Part shown: piece after piece, positions 6,748 to 10,259 of the stretch
Position numbering within the stretch: position 1 is the stretch's first letter
How the letters are laid out: every line of letters begins with the position of its first letter
DNA from: Chloroflexi bacterium RBG_16_51_16
Lineage (GTDB): Bacteria; Chloroflexota; Anaerolineae; Anaerolineales; Villigracilaceae
NCBI GenBank assembly: GCA_001796785.1
Contig: MGNL01000094.1
Location: 1 to 10,259, forward strand
Length of the DNA: 10,259 nucleotides
Direction: 5' to 3'
Program-made: the position numbers and the translations under genes
Notes under the pieces: model-generated
What the model was told of the DNA's origin: nothing
The model's input: only the letters and a program-made list of their open reading frames with translations
Databases searched by the model: none

Positions 6748-7746
6748 ATGCGAAGATTATGTTTTTGGCTTCTTTTTGTCATCTCAATCACCTCTTTGTC
6801 GAGGTTGGTCCCTTATGGGGAAAGGGTTCAGGCTCTGGATGTAAATCCATCCAACACTTCAAGCGCGACTGAATTAATTGCTGAGGTGAACTCATTACGC
6901 ATTTCAAATGGTTTACCACCTTACAACGTACATCCGATCCTCATGCAAATCGCGCAGGCACATACCAACTATCAAGCTGCGATAGGCTCGGGAACACATT
7001 ACGGTGCGGATGGATCGCGGCCGTTCCAACGTGCGCTTGCTGCTGGTTATCCGGTAGCCGGAGATCTATCACGCGGTGGTTTTTTTTCTGAAAATATTGT
7101 ATGGGGTTCAGGGAAAACGCCTGCGGAAGCCGTCTCCAACTGGCAGGGAGACGCACCGCATCTTAATACGATGCTTTCGCCCAACTTGCAAGATGTAGGT
7201 GCAGGCGTGGCTACCTCCGGTGGGATGACTTACTACACGCTGGATGCTGGTCTCGCAAGTGGTTCACCGGTGAGCTACACGATGCCTGCAGGAATTTCCA
7301 CGGCCCCGGGTCCTGGTACGGAAATTGTTTCGGATTTTATGCTGCCTGTTTCGGTCAACACACCCAATGATAGCGGTTCGATCTATCATGAAGTCCAGTT
7401 TGGACAAACCCTTTGGTCCATCGCCATCGCGTATGAAACAACCGTCGAACAGCTGAAGAAAGCGAACAACCTTCAAGGGATCGATATCTTTGAAGGTCAA
7501 AAGTTAATGATTAAGATTGTTTCGACGGCAACCGCAACCGATGATCAAATTGATAAAGCAACGGCTACGATCGGTGTGCCTGCCTCCACCGCCACGAAAG
7601 TTGAAGAGGCTACGATGACGTTAACTCCCATGCCTGCAGCTCCTGTATCCACTCGGGTTAGTGGAACAATCGTTTTTGCCATAATTGCCTCGGCATTAAT
7701 TTTCGCGGGTTTGGGTACCTGGGTGGGCATGCGCAAGCAAACCTGA
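6748..7746 (+). CDS. Secreted/membrane-anchored CAP (SCP)-domain protein with LysM domain
   Basis: A 332-residue exported protein. Residues 1-29 form a Sec signal peptide: basic MRR, a hydrophobic core, and a likely cut after V-Q-A29. Residues about 41-168 are a CAP/SCP domain with the usual conserved positions visible: H72 in AQAHTNY, E115 in SENIVWG, W132 and H138 in HLNTMLSPNLQDVGAGV. Residues 213-257 are a LysM peptidoglycan-binding domain (YHEVQFGQTLWSIAIAY ... LQGIDIFEGQKLMI). A Thr/Pro/Ala-rich linker (258-303) leads to a C-terminal membrane helix (about 305-328) with a short basic tail. The layout suggests a cell-surface protein touching the wall; catalytic activity of bacterial CAP domains is mostly unproven. 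GGAG lies 8 nt before the ATG. It is divergent from the CODH/ACS operon, and no functional link to it is evident. Confidence 0.9.
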   Translation: MRRLCFWLLFVISITSLSRLVPYGERVQALDVNPSNTSSATELIAEVNSLRISNGLPPYNVHPILMQIAQAHTNYQAAIGSGTHYGADGSRPFQRALAAGYPVAGDLSRGGFFSENIVWGSGKTPAEAVSNWQGDAPHLNTMLSPNLQDVGAGVATSGGMTYYTLDAGLASGSPVSYTMPAGISTAPGPGTEIVSDFMLPVSVNTPNDSGSIYHEVQFGQTLWSIAIAYETTVEQLKKANNLQGIDIFEGQKLMIKIVSTATATDDQIDKATATIGVPASTATKVEEATMTLTPMPAAPVSTRVSGTIVFAIIASALIFAGLGTWVGMRKQT

Positions 7747-7795
7747 CCCAATGATAAATAATCTCATAAACAAAACTTGATTAAGGTTTCATTCG

Positions 7796-8453
7796 ATGAC
7801 TGACAGTACAGGTCGTAATGAATTGGATCTGCAAAGAAGCGGTTCCTCTCCATTGGCGCCAAGGATTGACGATTTGCGCAAACTTTTAAGGGAAAGAGAT
7901 CCTTATACGATCGCTTCCCAAAGCGGAACAAGTTATCGCGCAACTAACACAAATCACGGTGAATTTTGTATCCCTTTTTTTGGCCGTGAATACAAATTAT
8001 CCTGGCCTGATCTAGAAGGGATTCAGATCAGTAACGATCAGACCTCTCCATTTCATTTAGCATTATTTTTGTTTTATCTATCCACAAGCGATGGCACGCC
8101 TTTGACAGGTCGTTGGGTTTCCTTTGCAGACCTTCCTGGCGGACGGATGTATGCGCCAGCATTTCATGGATATACCGGATTGGAAATAAGCAGGAAATTT
8201 GGTCCGGACGGCAAATCATTCGAGCTGGCCGGCACGCAGGCCGGTGGAAAAAAAAAGGAATGCGGGGGATGTATCCTTTCTGTTTAAGCCCTTCCCCCTA
8301 TTTCATATATTAGCAGTCTATTGGATTGGGGATGATGATTTTCCATCTGGATGTAACTTATTATTTGATAGTAGTGCGGTTCATTATTTACCTATCGATG
8401 CATGTGCAATTGCAGGAGGCCTGGTTGCTCGCCGCCTGATCAGCTGCGCCTGA
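7796..8453 (+). CDS. DUF3786 family protein, split by a +1 frame change
   Basis: The first frame (7796-8287) gives 163 residues, including the family-like segments FFGREYKLSWPDLEG and STSDGTPLTGRWVSFADLPGG, and ends abnormally in ECGGCILSV. The rest of the family continues one frame over, up to the TGA at 8451: GDVSFLFKPFPLFH, YWIGDDDFPSGCNLLFDSSA, HYLPIDACAIAGGLVARRL. Removing one base from either the A9 run (8248-8256) or the G5 run (8264-8268) joins them into about 218 residues, a usual DUF3786 length. The protein is soluble, with no signal peptide or membrane segment. DUF3786 has no established biochemical function; members are found in anaerobes, and this one sits just upstream of two cooC genes, suggesting a link to CODH/ACS metabolism. 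AAGG lies 9 nt before the ATG, and the gene starts 49 nt after the CAP-LysM stop. The frame change may be an assembly error, a real mutation or transcriptional slippage. Confidence 0.8.
8248..8268 (+). other. Homopolymer frame-change region in the DUF3786 gene
   Basis: A run of nine A (8248-8256) followed by AAG-GAA-TGC and a run of five G (8264-8268) brackets the point where the reading frame must move by +1. Both are classic sites for sequencing indels. A9 is also long enough for RNA polymerase slippage, which could produce a fraction of in-frame message. Confidence 0.7.
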
Positions 8454-8540
8454 TTTTGCGGATTAGCCAGCACATTTATATCCATACAATCGACAGAATC
8501 CATGCCCAAATATGGCAAAAAAGAGGAAATCTGTCACTAA

Positions 8541-8546
8541 TATAAT
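8541..8546 (+). promoter_or_regulatory. Possible -10 box for the cooC pair
   Basis: A perfect TATAAT lies 145 nt upstream of the cooC start. The -35 position is purine-rich (AAAAAG) and does not match consensus. If used, it would put the palindrome and phased repeats (8592-8643) inside the leader, downstream of the start site. Confidence 0.3.
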
Positions 8547-8591
8547 ATGTTCCTGGATCATAAAATTACAAAGAAAAGCTTCGGTCATTAG

Positions 8592-8643
8592 TTATCAATT
8601 AAGGTTTATCGATTAGACCTTCGAATGTTAAGTTTCGAAACTT
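8592..8643. repeat. Phased short direct repeats and a 14-bp palindrome upstream of cooC
   Basis: TTATCAATTA (8592) and TTATCGATTA (8606) are near-identical. TTCGAA occurs at 8620 and again at 8634. All four begin exactly 14 bp apart. The last TTCGAA is the core of a perfect 14-bp palindrome, AAGTTTCGAAACTT (8630-8643), which ends 48 nt before the cooC start. It may be an operator region; the regulator is unknown and chance cannot be excluded. Confidence 0.4.
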
Positions 8644-8691
8644 TCTCGCAACAATTTGTGCCATTGCTTTTACAAAGGTGAAAAGACTTTT

Positions 8692-9486
8692 ATGAAACTT
8701 GCGATCACAGGAAAGGGCGGGGTTGGTAAAACCACCCTGGCCGCGTTGTTGTCACAGGCATATGCTGACCTTGGCCGGCAGGTGCTCGTAGTGGATGGTG
8801 ATCCTAGTCCATGCCTGGCTGGTGCCTTGGGATTTCCCAACGATTTGCGCGCTCAATTGCATCCGATATCGGAAATGGATGAATTGATCGAGGAACGTAC
8901 TGGAGCAAAGCCGGGTACCGTAGGTGGTTTCTTTACTTTAAATCCACGCGTGGACGATATACCGGAAAGATTTAGCATCCTGCATAGAGGCGTGCGTTTG
9001 CTCGAAATGGGTAGTGTGGATGTCGGTGGTTCGGGCTGTATTTGCCCGGAATCGGCGATGTTAAAAACCCTCTTTACGCACCTATTATTCCGCAAGGACG
9101 ATGTGCTCATCCTGGATATGTACGCTGGGGTCGAGCACTTGGGTCGGGCAACGGTTGATTTTGTAGATGCCATGCTGGTTGTTGTAGAACCGACCCGGCG
9201 AAGTATGGATACTGCTTTTCAGATTAAACGCCTCGCGAATGATATAGGGTTACACCGATTGTTTTTTGTGGGTAATAAGATCCGCACACCTGAAGAGTAT
9301 GAATACCTGCTTTCCGAATCTTCGACCATACCCGTCTTGGGTTATCTTCCAGCAGATATGCGAACACAAGAGGCTGATCGATTGGGAATACCTGTATACG
9401 ATCATGTTCCTGAATTGAGGAATGCAGCAACAAAAATATTAAAAGAAATTGATTCATTAGTCGCCTCAGCAGTAGCCACAGATTGA
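8692..9486 (+). CDS. cooC: CooC-type nickel-insertion ATPase (first of tandem pair)
   Basis: A 264-residue P-loop ATPase of the MinD/SIMIBI class that helps load nickel into CODH and, as AcsF, into ACS. Visible motifs are the deviant Walker A loop G7-KGGVGKTT, switch I region VDGDPSP (34-40), the C116-I-C118 pair that binds metal at the CooC dimer interface, switch II/Walker B LDMYAGVEHLGR (141-152), and the NK base-recognition motif in VGNKI. Two positions differ from the common pattern: DGDP instead of DADP, and DMYAG instead of D-x-EAG. The ATG at 8692 is chosen because GGTGA lies 10 nt upstream and the protein then begins directly with the P-loop strand; an in-frame TTG at 8656 would add 12 residues unlike the family. 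It lies 19 nt upstream of a second cooC. Whether it serves CooS or AcsB cannot be told from sequence. Confidence 0.9.
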   Translation: MKLAITGKGGVGKTTLAALLSQAYADLGRQVLVVDGDPSPCLAGALGFPNDLRAQLHPISEMDELIEERTGAKPGTVGGFFTLNPRVDDIPERFSILHRGVRLLEMGSVDVGGSGCICPESAMLKTLFTHLLFRKDDVLILDMYAGVEHLGRATVDFVDAMLVVVEPTRRSMDTAFQIKRLANDIGLHRLFFVGNKIRTPEEYEYLLSESSTIPVLGYLPADMRTQEADRLGIPVYDHVPELRNAATKILKEIDSLVASAVATD

Positions 9487-9505
9487 AAAAAAGGCATATC
9501 TTGGA

Positions 9506-10259
9506 ATGACAACAACTATAGCGCTCGCAGGAAAAGGTGGAGTTGGAAAGACCACCCTAGCGGGTATGATCATAAAATACCTCGCCCAAAACCAATCTGG
9601 TTCAATTCTGGCTATCGACGCGGATCCATCCAGTAACTTGAATATGGTTCTTGGATTGGAAATTGACTGGACCGTGGGTGACATTCGTGAAGGGATGTTG
9701 GAGCAGGTCAAGTCTTCTCTGAGCAATGGCGGCGCTACCATGGGAAGCCTGCCGGGTGGCGTGAACAAGCGCGATTATTTGGATTATCATGTTCGTTCTT
9801 CTTTGGCAGAAGGTTCCCGATTCGATCTGATCGCGATGGGGAGAGGTGAGGGGCAAGGTTGTTATTGCGCTGTGAATCATAATTTGAGGGAGGTTATTGA
9901 TTCGCTGAGCCGGCATTATTCGTTTGTGGTCATTGACAATGAAGCCGGGATGGAACACCTGTCCCGACGGACGACACGGGATGTCCAGCACCTGCTGGTT
10001 ATCAGTGATCCAACTCAGCGAGGCCTGGTTGCCGCCCAACGGATCGCGGATTTGCGTAATGAACTCGATATAAAGATAGAAAACACCTACTTGGTCGTGA
10101 ACCGGCTCCAGGAACAAATGCCTCCTGAACTTGAGGATTTCATTACCAAAATAAACATTCCCTTGCTTGGTACGATTCCCGCGGATCCAGGTCTTGCCGC
10201 CCTTGAATTTTCAGGTAGGCCTCTGGTTGAAACAGATGACCTTTCCCCTGTGTTTAAAG
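9506..10259 (+). CDS. cooC: CooC-type nickel-insertion ATPase (second of tandem pair, truncated by window edge)
   Basis: 251 codons are visible and the frame is still open at the right edge; CooC proteins are usually about 250-265 residues, so only a short tail is missing. Motifs are canonical: Walker A G9-KGGVGKTT, IDADPSSNLN (37-46), the metal-binding pair C119-Y-C121 within GQGCYCAVNHNLR, switch II IDNEAGMEHLSRR (143-155), and the VVNRL segment in the nucleotide-base position. It starts 19 nt after the first cooC stop. The ribosome binding site is modest: AAGG 11 nt before the ATG. It is clearly a paralogue of the preceding gene but substantially diverged, not a recent duplicate. Likely cytoplasmic, delivering Ni(II) to apo-CODH or to AcsB in an ATP-dependent way; the exact client is inference. 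Confidence 0.92.
   Translation, partial: MTTTIALAGKGGVGKTTLAGMIIKYLAQNQSGSILAIDADPSSNLNMVLGLEIDWTVGDIREGMLEQVKSSLSNGGATMGSLPGGVNKRDYLDYHVRSSLAEGSRFDLIAMGRGEGQGCYCAVNHNLREVIDSLSRHYSFVVIDNEAGMEHLSRRTTRDVQHLLVISDPTQRGLVAAQRIADLRNELDIKIENTYLVVNRLQEQMPPELEDFITKINIPLLGTIPADPGLAALEFSGRPLVETDDLSPVFK

Larger units (their letters stand above)
8454..8691. other. Spacer between the DUF3786 gene and cooC
   Basis: A 238-nt AT-rich stretch with no supported coding frame. It holds a TATAAT box at 8541-8546, the phased repeats and 14-bp palindrome at 8592-8643 and, at its end, the GGTGA ribosome binding site for cooC at 8677-8681. I saw no terminator hairpin after the DUF3786 stop. Confidence 0.6.

Noticed and set aside
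8656..8691. TTG start 36 nt upstream of the first cooC ATG
   Set aside because: The extra 12 residues (MCHCFYKGEKTF) are unlike CooC N-termini and the GGTGA site is correctly placed for the ATG at 8692. The two cysteines in the extension are therefore not taken as a metal motif.
9602..10117. A 171-codon minus-strand frame opposite the second cooC
   Set aside because: The plus strand here encodes clear CooC motifs; the antisense translation has no recognisable domain.

Overview
The window carries most of a bacterial carbon monoxide dehydrogenase/acetyl-CoA synthase (CODH/ACS, Wood-Ljungdahl) locus. The organism is an anaerobic CO2-fixing or CO-using bacterium. AcsB, AcsD and CooS are of the bacterial rather than archaeal type. 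The CAP-LysM surface protein, the DUF3786 protein and the moderate GC content would fit an uncultured Chloroflexota (Anaerolineae-like) or a related anaerobe, but the taxonomic guess is inference only.

Left two thirds (1-6436, minus strand): one long co-directional gene run, read from right to left. It comprises a 128-residue HMA-fold-like protein without the CxxC metal motif, then cooS (CODH catalytic subunit, interrupted near its 3' end by a one-base frame break), acsB (acetyl-CoA synthase with a complete A-cluster), a two-CBS-domain protein, acsD (small subunit of the corrinoid iron-sulfur protein) and, cut by the left edge, the first 14 codons of acsC (large corrinoid protein subunit). 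Spacings are 9 to 89 nt and almost every gene has a clear Shine-Dalgarno sequence, so this looks like one operon. CooS reduces CO2 to CO and AcsB joins CO, a methyl group and CoA. AcsC/AcsD deliver the methyl group on a corrinoid.

Divergent control region (6437-6747): it holds a CRP/FNR-family-like site (TGTGA-N6-TCGCA), a perfect 17-bp inverted repeat beside a TAGAAT -10-like box facing the operon, and a TATAAT box facing the rightward genes.

Right third (6748-10259, plus strand): a secreted or membrane-anchored CAP-LysM protein, a DUF3786 gene broken by a +1 frame change at or near a run of nine A, a 238-nt spacer with a 14-bp palindrome and phased short repeats, then two tandem CooC-type nickel-insertion ATPases. 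The second runs off the right edge. The CooC pair presumably matures CODH and/or ACS encoded on the other strand. Both frame breaks lie at homopolymers, so assembly error must be excluded before either gene is called dead.

The less-described parts are the CxxC-less HMA-like protein leading the operon, the CBS protein between acsB and acsD, the DUF3786 neighbour, and the diverged first CooC. No RNA genes, CRISPR arrays, insertion sequences or phage genes were seen.
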